Of a stretch of DNA of 64,000 bases, positions 31,152 through 40,289 are shown in pieces. Source of the DNA: Aromatoleum aromaticum EbN1. Its GTDB lineage: Bacteria; Pseudomonadota; Gammaproteobacteria; Burkholderiales; Rhodocyclaceae. The translations under genes were made by a program, and so were the position numbers. Under the pieces are notes generated by a model. The model worked only from the letters and a program-made list of their open reading frames with translations, had not been told where the DNA came from and ran no database searches. The DNA is taken from the NCBI RefSeq assembly GCF_000025965.1, contig NC_006513.1:2418001-2482000 (forward strand), read 5' to 3'. Position 1 is the stretch's first letter. Each line of letters opens with the position of its first letter.

Positions 31152-32457
31152 CCCCCTTCCGCCGCTTGTCGATGCTGTCGCCGGCGTGCTCGTGGCGGCA
31201 GCGGTGGCGCCCCGACAGCGCCTGTGCGTCGCGTTCAGCGGCGGGGCAGACTCGACGACGCTGCTGCATCTGCTCGCCCGCCTGCGGCCGCGCTTCGGCT
31301 TCGACCTCTGCGCGGCCCACGTCCATCACGCCCTGAGTCCGAACGCCGACGCGTGGCTCGACTTCTGCGCACGACAGTGTGCGGCGCTCGACGTGGCTTT
31401 CCACCCGTTTCGCGAGCAGGTTGCGCGCGACCATCCGGCAGGGCTCGAGGCGGCCGCGCGCGAAGTCCGCCATGCCGCGCTCTCGCGTGTCACGTGCGAC
31501 TGGCTCGTGTTCGGCCACCACCAGGACGACCAGGCCGAAACGCTGCTGTTCCGGCTGCTGCGCGGCGCGGGCGTGCGCGGCGCAGCGGCGATGGCAGCGA
31601 TCGAGCCGGGATTCCCGGGACGGCTGCGGCCGCTGCTCGGCGTGCGCCGCGCCGACATCCGCGCGTTCGCGCAGGCAGCGTCACTCGAATGGATCGAGGA
31701 CGAGAGCAACGCCGATCCGCGCCATGCCCGCAATTTCCTGCGTCACCACGTATTTCCGCTGTTCGGCGAAGCTTTTCCCGGCGCGGTCCCGGCGCTCGCG
31801 CGGGCGAGCGGCCATTTTCGCGAGGCGGACGGACTGCTCGGCGATCTCGCGGCGCTCGACTACGCCGCCTGCGGCGGCTCGCCATGGCTGCGGGACCGGC
31901 TGCTGATGCTGTCCGACGAGCGGGTGCGCAACCTCTTGCGCTGGCGGATCCGGCAGATGGGGTGCGAGGCGCCGGCGCGCGCACGGCTCGTCGAGGCCGT
32001 CCGGCAACTGCGCGCGACGCACGCCCCGCTGTACCTGCCGCTCGGTACAGCCGCGTGCTGCACTTACCGGGATCGGCTGTGGCTGGAGCCGCAGCGCGAC
32101 GGCGCTCCCGAGCAGCCCCTGCCCTGGCGGCAGGAGCCGGCGCTGTGCTGGGGTGCCGGCGTCGTGCGCTTCGAGCCGGTGACCGGCGCGGGCATCGGCC
32201 GAGGGGCGCTGCAGCGTGCCATGGACGTCGCGCTGGTGCCGCGCTGGCCGGGGCTGATGTTGCGGCAGGACAGCGGGCGCCCGCTGCGCAGTTTCAAGAA
32301 CCTGTGCCAGGAAGCCGGCATTCCGGCGTGGCTGCGCCCGCGGCTGCCGGTGCTGCGCGTCGACGGCGAGGCGGCGTGGATCGGCGAGATCGGGGTGGCG
32401 GCCGAATTTCGCTGCGGTCCAGGCGAAGCCGGACTGCTGCTGGTGTGGCAGCGCTGA
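31120..32457 (+). CDS. tilS: tRNA(Ile)-lysidine synthase
   Basis: Converts C34 of tRNA(Ile2) to lysidine so that it reads AUA. About 445 residues from this start. The N-type PP-loop is SGGADS (40-45), followed by [20 protein letters not shown] and the RRAD segment; the C-terminal domain ends with the [13 protein letters not shown] and [10 protein letters not shown] blocks. The start is uncertain: the ATG at 31120 overlaps accA by 32 bases, while GTG codons 20-25 residues upstream of the PP-loop would also give a full catalytic domain. Confidence 0.92.
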   Translation: MAGSRNRRSPDPLPPLVDAVAGVLVAAAVAPRQRLCVAFSGGADSTTLLHLLARLRPRFGFDLCAAHVHHALSPNADAWLDFCARQCAALDVAFHPFREQVARDHPAGLEAAAREVRHAALSRVTCDWLVFGHHQDDQAETLLFRLLRGAGVRGAAAMAAIEPGFPGRLRPLLGVRRADIRAFAQAASLEWIEDESNADPRHARNFLRHHVFPLFGEAFPGAVPALARASGHFREADGLLGDLAALDYAACGGSPWLRDRLLMLSDERVRNLLRWRIRQMGCEAPARARLVEAVRQLRATHAPLYLPLGTAACCTYRDRLWLEPQRDGAPEQPLPWRQEPALCWGAGVVRFEPVTGAGIGRGALQRAMDVALVPRWPGLMLRQDSGRPLRSFKNLCQEAGIPAWLRPRLPVLRVDGEAAWIGEIGVAAEFRCGPGEAGLLLVWQR

Positions 32458-32482
32458 ATTCATCGCCTGCCGGGATGGCTTC

Positions 32483-33091
32483 CTAGCGTCCGCCGACCAG
32501 ATTGATCAGCTGGGCGAGTTCGACGGCCGAGCGCACTGCCATTTTGTCGAAGACTTTCGAGCGATGCGCCTCGACGGTGCGCATCGAGATGTTCAGGTGG
32601 TCCGCGATGACCTTGTTGTACTTGCCGGCGAGGATCTGCTCCATCACTTCGCGCTCGCGCGCGGTCAGCAGCGCGAGCCGTGCTTCGACTGTTTCACGCG
32701 TCGCGGCGGCGAGCTGGCGTTGCGCGTCGGCGTCGAGGGCGCGCACCACGACGTCGACAAGGTCACTGTCGTTGAACGGCTTTTCGATGAAGTCGAAGGC
32801 GCCTTTCTTCAGCGCCGCCACCGCCATCGGCACATCGCCGTGGCCGGTGATGAACACCACCGGCAGCAGGTTGCCGCGCGCGCGCAGCGCGTCGAAGCAC
32901 TCGAGCCCGCTCATGCCTTCCATGCGGATGTCGATCACTGCGCAGCCGCGCCAGTCCGGCTGCACCGCGGCAAGGAATTCTTCGGCGCTCGGCCACGTCG
33001 TGCACGCCACGTCGCGCGTCTTGAACAGCCACTGCAGCGCGTCGCGGATCGCTTCGTCGTCGTCGATGATGTGGGCGCAGGCGGGATTCAT
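32483..33091 (-). CDS. dctR: DctR-like response regulator (FixJ type)
   Basis: 202 residues. The receiver domain has D54 in VIDIRMEG and FITGHGDVPMAV; a LuxR/GerE HTH at about 140-200 has LTAREREVMEQI and SMRTVEAHRSKVFDKM. It is the cognate regulator of the DctS kinase, overlapping it by four bases (ATGA). In Rhodobacter DctSR switches on the DctPQM transporter with dicarboxylates; the transporter is encoded divergently here, which supports the same role. Confidence 0.9.
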   Translation of the reverse strand: MNPACAHIIDDDEAIRDALQWLFKTRDVACTTWPSAEEFLAAVQPDWRGCAVIDIRMEGMSGLECFDALRARGNLLPVVFITGHGDVPMAVAALKKGAFDFIEKPFNDSDLVDVVVRALDADAQRQLAAATRETVEARLALLTAREREVMEQILAGKYNKVIADHLNISMRTVEAHRSKVFDKMAVRSAVELAQLINLVGGR

Positions 33092-35064
33092 GAGAGTTCG
33101 ACCGGGAACGACAGGATGAAGATGGTACCGCCGTCCGGATTGCTTTCGAACCCCAGGCGTCCATGGTGAAGTTCGGCGATCGAGCGGCAGATGTTCAGGC
33201 CCATTCCCATTCCTTCGGGCTTGGTCGTGAAGAACGGTTCGAACAGGCGGCGCGCGATGTCCGGGTCGATGCCGCGGCCGGAATCGGCGACCCGCACCAC
33301 GAGCTGGCCGCCTTCCTCGCGCGTCGCGACGCGCACCGTGCGCCGTCCCGGCGGATTGTCGTGCATCGCATCCATGCCGTTGCGCACCAGGTTGACGATG
33401 ACCTGCTCGATCATCACCGGATCGGCGGGGATGTCCGGCAGGCGCGGCGCCAGGTCGGTTTCGATGCGCATGCGCCGCTTGCGCGCGTCGGCTTCGATCA
33501 GGCCGATCGCTTCGCGGATCACCGTGTTGAAGTCCAGCGTCTCGCGTTTGGGCTCGGCGCGGCGGACGAAATCATGGACGCGGCGGATGATCTCGCCGGC
33601 GCGCCGCGCCTGGCGGCCGAGTTTGGCATGGATGTCGCGCAACTCGTCGCGATCGATCGTGGCCTGCTCGAGGCGGTTCAGGCAGCCGGTGTTGTAGCTC
33701 GCGATCGCGGCCAGCGGCTGGTTCAGCTCGTGGGCGAGCGTCGAGGCCATTTCGCCCATCGTCACCAGCCGTGAAGTCGCCTGCAGGCGTTCTTCCTGCT
33801 GGCGCCCGAGCTCGCGCGCGCGTTTCTGCTCGGTGATGTCGAGCAGCGACCCCATCCAGCCGGTGTGGCAACCGGCGGCGTCGATCAACGGCGCTTCGAA
33901 GATCAGCGCATCGAGCCGCTCGCCGTTCTTGCGGCGCAGGCGCAGTTCGACGCCTTCGGGCGGCGCGGCGCCTGAGAGGATCATGTCGTGGACTTCCTGC
34001 GTGCGTTCGAGGTGATCGGGATCCCAGTACGGCATCGGCGGCAGGCGGCCGATCAGCTCTTCAGGGCTGTAGCCGACCATCCTGCAGAATGCCGGATTGA
34101 CGTAGGTGATGCGGCCGTCGAGATCGCGGGCGCGCAGCCCGGTCAGCAGCGAATCTTCCATCGCCTTGCGGAACAGCGACTCGCTGCGCAATGCCTGTTC
34201 GGCGCTGTGGCGGCGCACCAGCTGGCGGCGCAGCTGCCACACGCTCCACACGATGATGCCGGCGAGCAGCACGGTCGAGGCGATCAGCAGCACCGGCACC
34301 CAGCGCGTCTCGCCGCGGTAGGCGGTGATGTGCAGGCTCAGCCCGTGCCCCGGCGGGTCGAAAGGGATCGTGTAGTTCAGGTCCCCGGACAGCGGCGCGA
34401 CTTTCGACTTGGCGACGATCTGCCGGCCGTCGGCATCCACCACGCTGACGCGGTAGCGCTCCGAGAACCACCACGGCAGCTCGCGCGCGATCAGTTCGTG
34501 CAGCGAGTAGATCCCGACCACGGCGCCGATGAACGCGTCCTCGGAGTGGATCGGCACGTGGACCTCGAATTGATGGCTGCCGTCGGCGACCTCGTAGGCC
34601 GGCCCGTAGGCGCGCCGGCCGATCGCGCGGGCAAGGCGGAAAACCGAGTCCGCTGGCACGGCGCCCACGCTCTCGCCGATCAGGTGACTGCCGGACATCG
34701 GCGGCATCTCGCCTTCCCGGCGGCCTTCGGCGTCGAGCCATATCACGCGCACGAGCCCGCTCTCGGGACGCAGCAGCTGGCGCAGCTTCGCGTCGGTCGA
34801 GGGCGGATGAGTGTCGTGCGCGAAGAGTTCGGGGCCGATCTGGGCGAGCAGCGAAGCGTTGCGGTCGAGCTGGAACTGGAGGTTCTGTTCCATCCACAGC
34901 ACGTCGTTGATCAGCGTCATCCGCTGCTCGTCCCGGTCGGCGCTGCGCGTCAGCCATACCAGCGCCGCGATGATCGCGAGAAACAGCGGCAGCGTCAGGT
35001 ACGGCAGCACGGCGAGCCATTTCGCCGGGGCCGGCGTTGGCGCGGGGTCGGGCCGGCGGCTCAT
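33088..35064 (-). CDS. dctS: DctS-like dicarboxylate sensor histidine kinase
   Basis: 658 residues. TM1 (about 17-38) and TM2 (257-276) enclose a periplasmic sensor of about 215 residues. A cytoplasmic PAS/PAC region (295-412), HisKA with H445 in STLAHELNQPLAAIASY, and an HATPase domain ending GMGMGLNICRSIAE follow. This layout and the position opposite dctPQM match DctS. The N-terminus is proline-rich (PDPAPTPAPAK). Confidence 0.9.
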   Translation of the reverse strand: MSRRPDPAPTPAPAKWLAVLPYLTLPLFLAIIAALVWLTRSADRDEQRMTLINDVLWMEQNLQFQLDRNASLLAQIGPELFAHDTHPPSTDAKLRQLLRPESGLVRVIWLDAEGRREGEMPPMSGSHLIGESVGAVPADSVFRLARAIGRRAYGPAYEVADGSHQFEVHVPIHSEDAFIGAVVGIYSLHELIARELPWWFSERYRVSVVDADGRQIVAKSKVAPLSGDLNYTIPFDPPGHGLSLHITAYRGETRWVPVLLIASTVLLAGIIVWSVWQLRRQLVRRHSAEQALRSESLFRKAMEDSLLTGLRARDLDGRITYVNPAFCRMVGYSPEELIGRLPPMPYWDPDHLERTQEVHDMILSGAAPPEGVELRLRRKNGERLDALIFEAPLIDAAGCHTGWMGSLLDITEQKRARELGRQQEERLQATSRLVTMGEMASTLAHELNQPLAAIASYNTGCLNRLEQATIDRDELRDIHAKLGRQARRAGEIIRRVHDFVRRAEPKRETLDFNTVIREAIGLIEADARKRRMRIETDLAPRLPDIPADPVMIEQVIVNLVRNGMDAMHDNPPGRRTVRVATREEGGQLVVRVADSGRGIDPDIARRLFEPFFTTKPEGMGMGLNICRSIAELHHGRLGFESNPDGGTIFILSFPVELS

Positions 35065-35088
35065 CGTGTCGATGCGAGGGGAGCGGAG

Positions 35089-35104
35089 TTGTGGATGACC
35101 ACAA
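35089..35104. promoter_or_regulatory. Inverted repeat in the dctS-dctP divergent region
   Basis: TTGTGG-ATGA-CCACAA is a perfect 6-base dyad with a 4-base centre, 25 bases upstream of the dctS start and 112 bases upstream of dctP. It is a candidate operator, possibly for DctR. A search of the 151-base region for a sigma-54 motif gave nothing convincing. Confidence 0.4.
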
Positions 35105-35215
35105 TATGGCCGGATCGAGGGCGGTACTAGACTTTACCTGTATCCCGGGCCTTAGGCTTGGTTTTGCCAGCACTCGGGTACTCGAGAATCGACAAATTCA
35201 CCGGAGGAGAGAGTA

Positions 35216-36220
35216 ATGAAAATTCGCGCACTTTTGGTTGGCCTGTTTGCTGTCGGCCTGTCCGCTGCGGCGGTTGCCGCCGAGCCCATCGTCATCAAGT
35301 TCAGCCACGTCGTGGCAAACGACACGCCCAAAGGCAAGGCGGCCGAAAAATTCAAGGAGCTCGCCGACAAATACACCAAAGGGGCGGTGAAGGTCGAAGT
35401 CTACGCGAACAGCACGCTTTACAAGGACAAGGAAGAAATGGAGGCGCTGCAGCTCGGTGCGGTGCAGATGCTCGCGCCGTCGCTCGCCAAGTTCGGTCCG
35501 CTCGGCGTGCGCGAGTTCGAGGTCTTCGACCTGCCTTACATCTTCGATGGCTACGATGCGCTGCACAAGGTCACGACCGGGGACGTTGGCAAGGAACTGC
35601 TCGGCAAGCTCGAAAAACGCGGCATCAAGGGCCTCGCATTCTGGGACAATGGCTTCAAGTCCTTCTCCGCGAACACTCCGATCAAGAAGCCCGAGGACCT
35701 GAAGGGCAAGAAGATGCGCGTGCAGTCGTCGAAGGTGCTCGAGGAGCAGATGCGCGCGCTCGGAGCGATTCCACAGGTGATGGCGTTCTCCGAGGTCTAC
35801 CAGGCGCTGCAGACCGGCGTCGTCGACGGCACCGAGAACCCGCATTCGAACCTGTACACGCAGAAGATGCATGAAGTGCAGAAGCACATGACGCTGACCG
35901 ACCACGGCTACCTCGGCTACGCGGTGATCACGAACAAGAAGTTCTGGGACGGCCTGCCGGCCGAGACGCGCAGCCAGCTCGAACAGGCAGTGAAGGAGTC
36001 GACCGAGTTCGCGAACCAGATCGCGAAGGAAGAAAACGACAAGGCGCTCGAAGCGGTGCGCGCGTCGGGCAAGACGGAGATCTACCAGCCGACCGACGCC
36101 GAGAAGATGGTGTTCAAGAAGGCACTGGTGCCGGTGCACAAGAAGATGGAATCGCGCATCGGTGCCGAGACCATCCAGTCCATCTACAAGGACACCGGGT
36201 TCGACCCGTCCAAGCTGTAA
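35216..36220 (+). CDS. dctP: TRAP transporter solute-binding protein DctP
   Basis: 334 residues. A signal peptide ends AAVAA near residue 22, then a DctP domain begins with IKFSHVVANDTPKGKAA. It contains the conserved substrate-binding arginine region (KGKKMRVQSSKVLEEQ) and the family segment GVVDGTENPHSNLYT. It binds C4-dicarboxylates such as succinate, malate or fumarate in the periplasm and delivers them to DctQM. The ribosome-binding site GGAGGAGAG is strong, fitting high expression. First gene of dctPQM, divergent from dctSR. Confidence 0.94.
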   Translation: MKIRALLVGLFAVGLSAAAVAAEPIVIKFSHVVANDTPKGKAAEKFKELADKYTKGAVKVEVYANSTLYKDKEEMEALQLGAVQMLAPSLAKFGPLGVREFEVFDLPYIFDGYDALHKVTTGDVGKELLGKLEKRGIKGLAFWDNGFKSFSANTPIKKPEDLKGKKMRVQSSKVLEEQMRALGAIPQVMAFSEVYQALQTGVVDGTENPHSNLYTQKMHEVQKHMTLTDHGYLGYAVITNKKFWDGLPAETRSQLEQAVKESTEFANQIAKEENDKALEAVRASGKTEIYQPTDAEKMVFKKALVPVHKKMESRIGAETIQSIYKDTGFDPSKL

Positions 36221-36236
36221 TCCATCATCCGCTGAA

Positions 36237-36280
36237 CGCCCGCCGGCCCCTGCGCAACACCGCGTGCCGGCGGGCGTTTT
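36237..36280 (+). terminator. Hairpin between dctP and dctQ
   Basis: A perfect 11-base stem CGCCCGCCGGC / GCCGGCGGGCG encloses an 18-base loop and is followed by four Ts. It ends 17 bases before the dctQ ATG. The short T-run suggests partial termination or 3'-end protection of the dctP message, which would make more binding protein than permease. Confidence 0.7.
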
Positions 36281-36297
36281 CGTGACGGGAGTATCCC

Positions 36298-37014
36298 ATG
36301 CTAAAAATCCTTGACCACATCGAGGAGTGGCTCATCACCTTCCTCATGGGTGTGGCCACGATCATCATCTTCGTATCGGTCGTGCACCGCTACGGCTCCG
36401 GTCTGGCGATTCCCGGCCTGCAGGACTGGCTGCTGTCGCTGCATTTCGGCTGGGCGCAGGAGCTGTGCATCATCATGTTCGTCTGGATGGCCAAGTTCGG
36501 CGCCGCCTATGGCGTGCGCACCGGCATCCACGTCGGCGTCGACGTGCTGATCAACCGGCTGTCCGCCTCCAACCGCGCCAGGTTCGTTGTCATCGGGCTC
36601 GGTGCCGGCGCGCTCTTCACCGGCATCGTCGGGACGCTCGGCCTGACGTTCGTGCTCGAGAACGGCGCCCATTATCAGTTCCTGACGTGGTTCGGCATGG
36701 ACACCGGCGACCTGTATGAAGGACCGACGACGCCGGACCTCGAGTGGCCGACGTGGATCGTGTATTCGGCGATCCCGCTGGGGTCGTACCTGATGTGCTT
36801 CCGATTCCTGCAGGTGATGGCGGCGTTCCTGCGCACCGGCGAGCTGCCGACGCACGACCACGGCCATGTCGAAGGCATCGACGAGGAGCACCTGCCGGTC
36901 GACGCGAACTTCTATGACATGGACGATAACCTGCACCCCCACGACCTCACGCATAAACAGCTGGGTGAAAACGGCAAGAAGGGCGGCAATCGTGCCCGGG
37001 GAGACAAGCAATGA
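36298..37014 (+). CDS. dctQ: TRAP transporter small permease DctQ
   Basis: 238 residues, longer than most DctQ proteins (about 170-220). The four-helix DctQ core runs from residue 12 to about 180 (EEWLITFLMGVATII, WAQELCIIMFVWMAKFGAAYG, VRTGIHVGVD). The last ~55 residues form a hydrophilic tail rich in His and Asp (for example THDHGHVEG, DMDDNLHPHD). DctQ anchors and assists the DctM channel. It overlaps dctM by four bases, so the two are coupled. Confidence 0.92.
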   Translation: MLKILDHIEEWLITFLMGVATIIIFVSVVHRYGSGLAIPGLQDWLLSLHFGWAQELCIIMFVWMAKFGAAYGVRTGIHVGVDVLINRLSASNRARFVVIGLGAGALFTGIVGTLGLTFVLENGAHYQFLTWFGMDTGDLYEGPTTPDLEWPTWIVYSAIPLGSYLMCFRFLQVMAAFLRTGELPTHDHGHVEGIDEEHLPVDANFYDMDDNLHPHDLTHKQLGENGKKGGNRARGDKQ

Positions 37015-38294
37015 GCGCCGCCATCATCTTCGTATTGCTCCTGGTGCTGATGCTCACCGGGATGCCGATCTCGATCTCGCTCGGCCTCACGGTCCTGACC
37101 TTCCTCTTCACGATGACCGAAGTGCCGATCGAGTCGGTCGCGCTGAAATTGTTCACCGGTATCGAGAAGTTCGAGATCATGGCGATCCCGTTCTTCATCC
37201 TCGCGGGCAACTTCCTGACGCACGGGGGTGTGGCGCGGCGGATGATCAACTTCGCGACCGCGATGGTCGGCCACTGGTACGGCGGTCTGGGTCTTGGCGG
37301 CGTCGTCGCGTGCGCGTTGTTCGCCGCGGTATCGGGCTCGAGCCCGGCGACGGTCGTCGCGATCGGCGCGATCCTGCTGCCGGCGATGGTCAGGCAGGGC
37401 TTCCCGAACAAGTTCGGCGCCGGCGTGATCACGACTTCGGGCGCGCTCGGCATCCTGATCCCGCCGTCGATCGTCATGGTCATGTACTCGGTGTCGACGA
37501 ACACTTCGGTCGGCTCGCTGTTCATGGCCGGCGTCGTGCCGGGCCTGCTGCTCGCGATGTTTCTCGGCTTCACGACCTGGTACCGCGCGCGCAAGTACGA
37601 CTACCCGCGCCAGCCGAAGGCGAGCTGGGGGCAGCGGCTGCGCGCGTTCAAGGAATCCGCGTGGGGTCTGTTCCTGATCGTCGTCGTCATGGGCGGGATC
37701 TACTCCGGCATCTTCACGCCGACCGAGGCGGCTGCGATGAGTGCGGTGTATGCGTTCTTCGTCGCGGTGTTCGTCTACAAGGACCTCGGCATGAAGGACG
37801 TGCCGAAGGTGCTGCTGAACTCCGCGAACATGAGCGCGATGCTGCTGTACATCATCACCAACGCGGTGCTGTTCTCGTTCCTGCTGACGCATGAAAACAT
37901 TCCGCAGGAGATGGCGGACTTCATGATCGGCACCGGCGTCGGCATGATCGGCTTCCTGATCATGGCCAACATCCTGATGCTGATCGCCGGCAACTTCATG
38001 GAGCCGTCGTCGATCGTGCTGATCCTCGCGCCGATCCTGTTCCCGATCGCGATCAAGCTCGGCATCGACCCGGTGCATTTCGGCATCATCATGGTCGTCA
38101 ACATGGAAGTCGGCATGTGCCATCCGCCGGTCGGCCTGAATCTTTACGTCGCCAGCGGCATCACGAAGATGGGCATCACCGAGCTGACGGTGGCAGTGTG
38201 GCCGTGGCTGCTGTCGATGCTGGTATTCCTGATCCTCGTCACCTACGTCCCGGCCATCTCGCTGGCCCTGCCGCGCGCGCTCGGCATGATGTAG
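37011..38294 (+). CDS. dctM: TRAP transporter large permease DctM
   Basis: 427 residues with 11-12 predicted transmembrane helices. DctM family markers are IPFFILAGNFLTHGGVARRM, ALFAAVSGSSPATVVAIG, TSGALGILIPPSIVMV and GMCHPPVGLNLYV. It forms the Na+-driven elevator-type channel with DctQ and imports the dicarboxylate handed over by DctP. Its start lies in the ATGA overlap with dctQ and a strong terminator follows the stop. Confidence 0.95.
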   Translation: MSAAIIFVLLLVLMLTGMPISISLGLTVLTFLFTMTEVPIESVALKLFTGIEKFEIMAIPFFILAGNFLTHGGVARRMINFATAMVGHWYGGLGLGGVVACALFAAVSGSSPATVVAIGAILLPAMVRQGFPNKFGAGVITTSGALGILIPPSIVMVMYSVSTNTSVGSLFMAGVVPGLLLAMFLGFTTWYRARKYDYPRQPKASWGQRLRAFKESAWGLFLIVVVMGGIYSGIFTPTEAAAMSAVYAFFVAVFVYKDLGMKDVPKVLLNSANMSAMLLYIITNAVLFSFLLTHENIPQEMADFMIGTGVGMIGFLIMANILMLIAGNFMEPSSIVLILAPILFPIAIKLGIDPVHFGIIMVVNMEVGMCHPPVGLNLYVASGITKMGITELTVAVWPWLLSMLVFLILVTYVPAISLALPRALGMM

Positions 38295-38316
38295 CGAGGC
38301 CGTGTCGTCGCACAGC

Positions 38317-38346
38317 AAAGGCCCGCCTTTCGAGGCGGGCCTTTTT
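38317..38346 (+). terminator. Intrinsic terminator after dctM
   Basis: The stem GGCCCGCC / GGCGGGCC, extended by AAA/TTT pairs, has a 6-base loop and is followed by TTTTT. It lies 23 bases after the dctM stop and ends the dctPQM operon. Confidence 0.92.
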
Positions 38347-38436
38347 ACTTCCAGACGGTGCGATCGGGCGAGCTAGAATACGTGTCCCCTCGTGCATCGG
38401 CGGGAGCATTTGCGTGGATTGCTGGGCAGGAGATAC

Positions 38437-39390
38437 ATGGCGATATATCTGAATGAAGCCGAAGTCGGCGGCCTCCTCGACATGCCGATGGTGCTCGGCG
38501 CGGTCGAGCAGGTCATGGCCGCTCACGGGCGCGGCGAAACGATCGATTTGCCGCGGCAGCGCGTACGTCTGCCGGCGACGATGACCCACCTGCTGCAGGG
38601 CGGTGTTCCCGCCGTCAACCTCTCCGGGCTGAAGGTCTATACGAGCGCCGGCGGCCGCAACCGCTTCTGGGTGCACCTTTTCGACGCGACCAGCGGTGAT
38701 CCGGTCGCCGTGCTCGAGGCCGACCGTCTCGGCATGATGCGCACCGGCGCCGCGGGCGGGATCGCCGCGAAATGGCTGGCGCGAGCCGATGCCCGCGTTG
38801 CGGGCGTGTTCGGTGCCGGCTGGCAGGCGCAGGGGCAGATCCTCGCGCTGTGCGCGGTACGGCCGGTCGAACGCATAAAAGTGTTCGCGCGCAACCCGGA
38901 GCGGCTGCAGGCTTTCTGCACACAGATGAGCCTTGAAACCGGCCGCGAGGTGATACCCGCGGCGAGCGCCGAGGACACGGTGCGCGGCGCCGATGTCGTC
39001 GTCACGATCACGACGTCGCCAAAGCCGCTGTTCGACGCCGCGTGGCTCGCTCCGGGCACGCACGTCACCGCCGCCGGCTCGAACAGCCTCGCCCGTCAGG
39101 AGCTGTCGGAGGCGGCGGTGAGGCGCGCCGACGTGATCTGCGTCGATTCGCGCGAGATCGCGCTGCGCGAAGCGGGCGACCTGCTGCCGCTGCTCGAAAA
39201 AGGGCGCACGCAGCCGGGACGATGGGTGGAGCTCGGTGAAGTGGTCGCCGGGATCCGCCCGGGACGCACGAGCGACGTCCAGGTCACGCTGTTCGAATCG
39301 CAGGGCATGGCGATCCAGGACATCGCCGTGGCGGCGCAAGTCGTCGCGCGCGCCCGCGAACGCGGCCTCGGCACCGCGCTGCCTTACTGA
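38437..39390 (+). CDS. Ornithine cyclodeaminase / mu-crystallin family protein
   Basis: 317 residues. The Rossmann motif reads GAGWQAQ (after VAGVFGA) near residue 130, and the family block LKVYTSAGGRNRFWVHLFD lies near residue 68, with ADRLGMMRTGAAGGIAA following. Members include ornithine cyclodeaminase, alanine dehydrogenase and delta1-pyrroline-2-carboxylate or ketimine reductases; the residues visible do not separate these. The ATG at 38437 has GGCAGGAG upstream. Unlinked to dctPQM by the terminator between them. Confidence 0.85.
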   Translation: MAIYLNEAEVGGLLDMPMVLGAVEQVMAAHGRGETIDLPRQRVRLPATMTHLLQGGVPAVNLSGLKVYTSAGGRNRFWVHLFDATSGDPVAVLEADRLGMMRTGAAGGIAAKWLARADARVAGVFGAGWQAQGQILALCAVRPVERIKVFARNPERLQAFCTQMSLETGREVIPAASAEDTVRGADVVVTITTSPKPLFDAAWLAPGTHVTAAGSNSLARQELSEAAVRRADVICVDSREIALREAGDLLPLLEKGRTQPGRWVELGEVVAGIRPGRTSDVQVTLFESQGMAIQDIAVAAQVVARARERGLGTALPY

Positions 39391-39439
39391 AAGCTGCGCG
39401 GGCAGCATGCTTGCGCACTCGAGACATGGAACGAATGCA

Positions 39440-40144
39440 ATGCCGAAGTTGATCCTCAGCATGGACGGCCTGGTCCTCAAGGAAATCGTCCTCGACAAGC
39501 CGCGCACGACGATCGGACGCAAGGCAAATAATGACGTCCAGATCGACAACCTGGCGATCAGCGGCCAGCACGCCGTGATCACGACGATCCTCGATGACGC
39601 TTTTCTCGAGGACCAGAACAGCACCAACGGCACCTACGTGAATGGCCAGCCGATCAGGAAACATGTGCTGCGCAACAACGACCTCGTCGAACTCGGCAAG
39701 TACCGACTCAAGTACATCGTCGAACCGCCCGCGCCGGCGGTGCACGCGTTCGGCTATGCCGGGCCGGTTGCGGACGGACCGGGGCTCGTGCCTCCCGAGA
39801 TCGCACCTGCCGCCCCCCCTGCTGCAGCGGCGCCGGAGATGCGGTCCCCTCCGGCTTCGCCGTCGGCCGTGAGCGCTGGCGCGCTGGGCGTCATGCAGCT
39901 GCTCAACGGCCCGAATGCGGGACGGGAACTGGAGCTGACGAAGTCGCTGACGACGCTCGGCAAGCCGGGCAAGCAAGTGGCTGCGATCACACGACGGGTG
40001 AACGGATATTTCCTCACCCACATCGAAGGCGAAGTGTTCCCGCTCGTCAATGGGTGCCCGCTGGACGGGCAGGCGCGCCGCCTCGACGAACACGACATCG
40101 TCGAGCTGGCCGGGGTCAAGATGGAGTTTTTCCTGCGCCCTTGA
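39440..40144 (+). CDS. FHA-domain protein (two FHA-like modules)
   Basis: 234 residues. The N-terminal FHA domain has GRKANNDVQI with the phosphopeptide-binding Gly-Arg at 26-27, Ser41-Gly-Gln-His44 and NGTYVNG near 63-69. An Ala/Pro-rich linker (110-145) leads to a second FHA-like domain (150-234) in which the binding residues are not obvious. FHA domains read phosphothreonine, so a Ser/Thr kinase partner is expected, but none is encoded in this window. The following genes are on the same strand and may act with it. Confidence 0.85.
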   Translation: MPKLILSMDGLVLKEIVLDKPRTTIGRKANNDVQIDNLAISGQHAVITTILDDAFLEDQNSTNGTYVNGQPIRKHVLRNNDLVELGKYRLKYIVEPPAPAVHAFGYAGPVADGPGLVPPEIAPAAPPAAAAPEMRSPPASPSAVSAGALGVMQLLNGPNAGRELELTKSLTTLGKPGKQVAAITRRVNGYFLTHIEGEVFPLVNGCPLDGQARRLDEHDIVELAGVKMEFFLRP

Positions 40145-40289
40145 TTGCCCGGGATACTGTGGGCTATCGGCATCGCATCGTGAAGTAATGCACGCTGCAC
40201 GACCGAAGGTAGTGGTAGCGTGCTGGGTCACCTTCACCGGAGCGACGCTCGTAGCCTGCCGCGGCGGACTCCCGGCGCGATCCCAACCC

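Noticed and set aside
35065-35215. Sigma-54 promoter for dctP
   Set aside because: No GG-N10-GC match with flanking consensus was found; DctSR systems need not use sigma-54.
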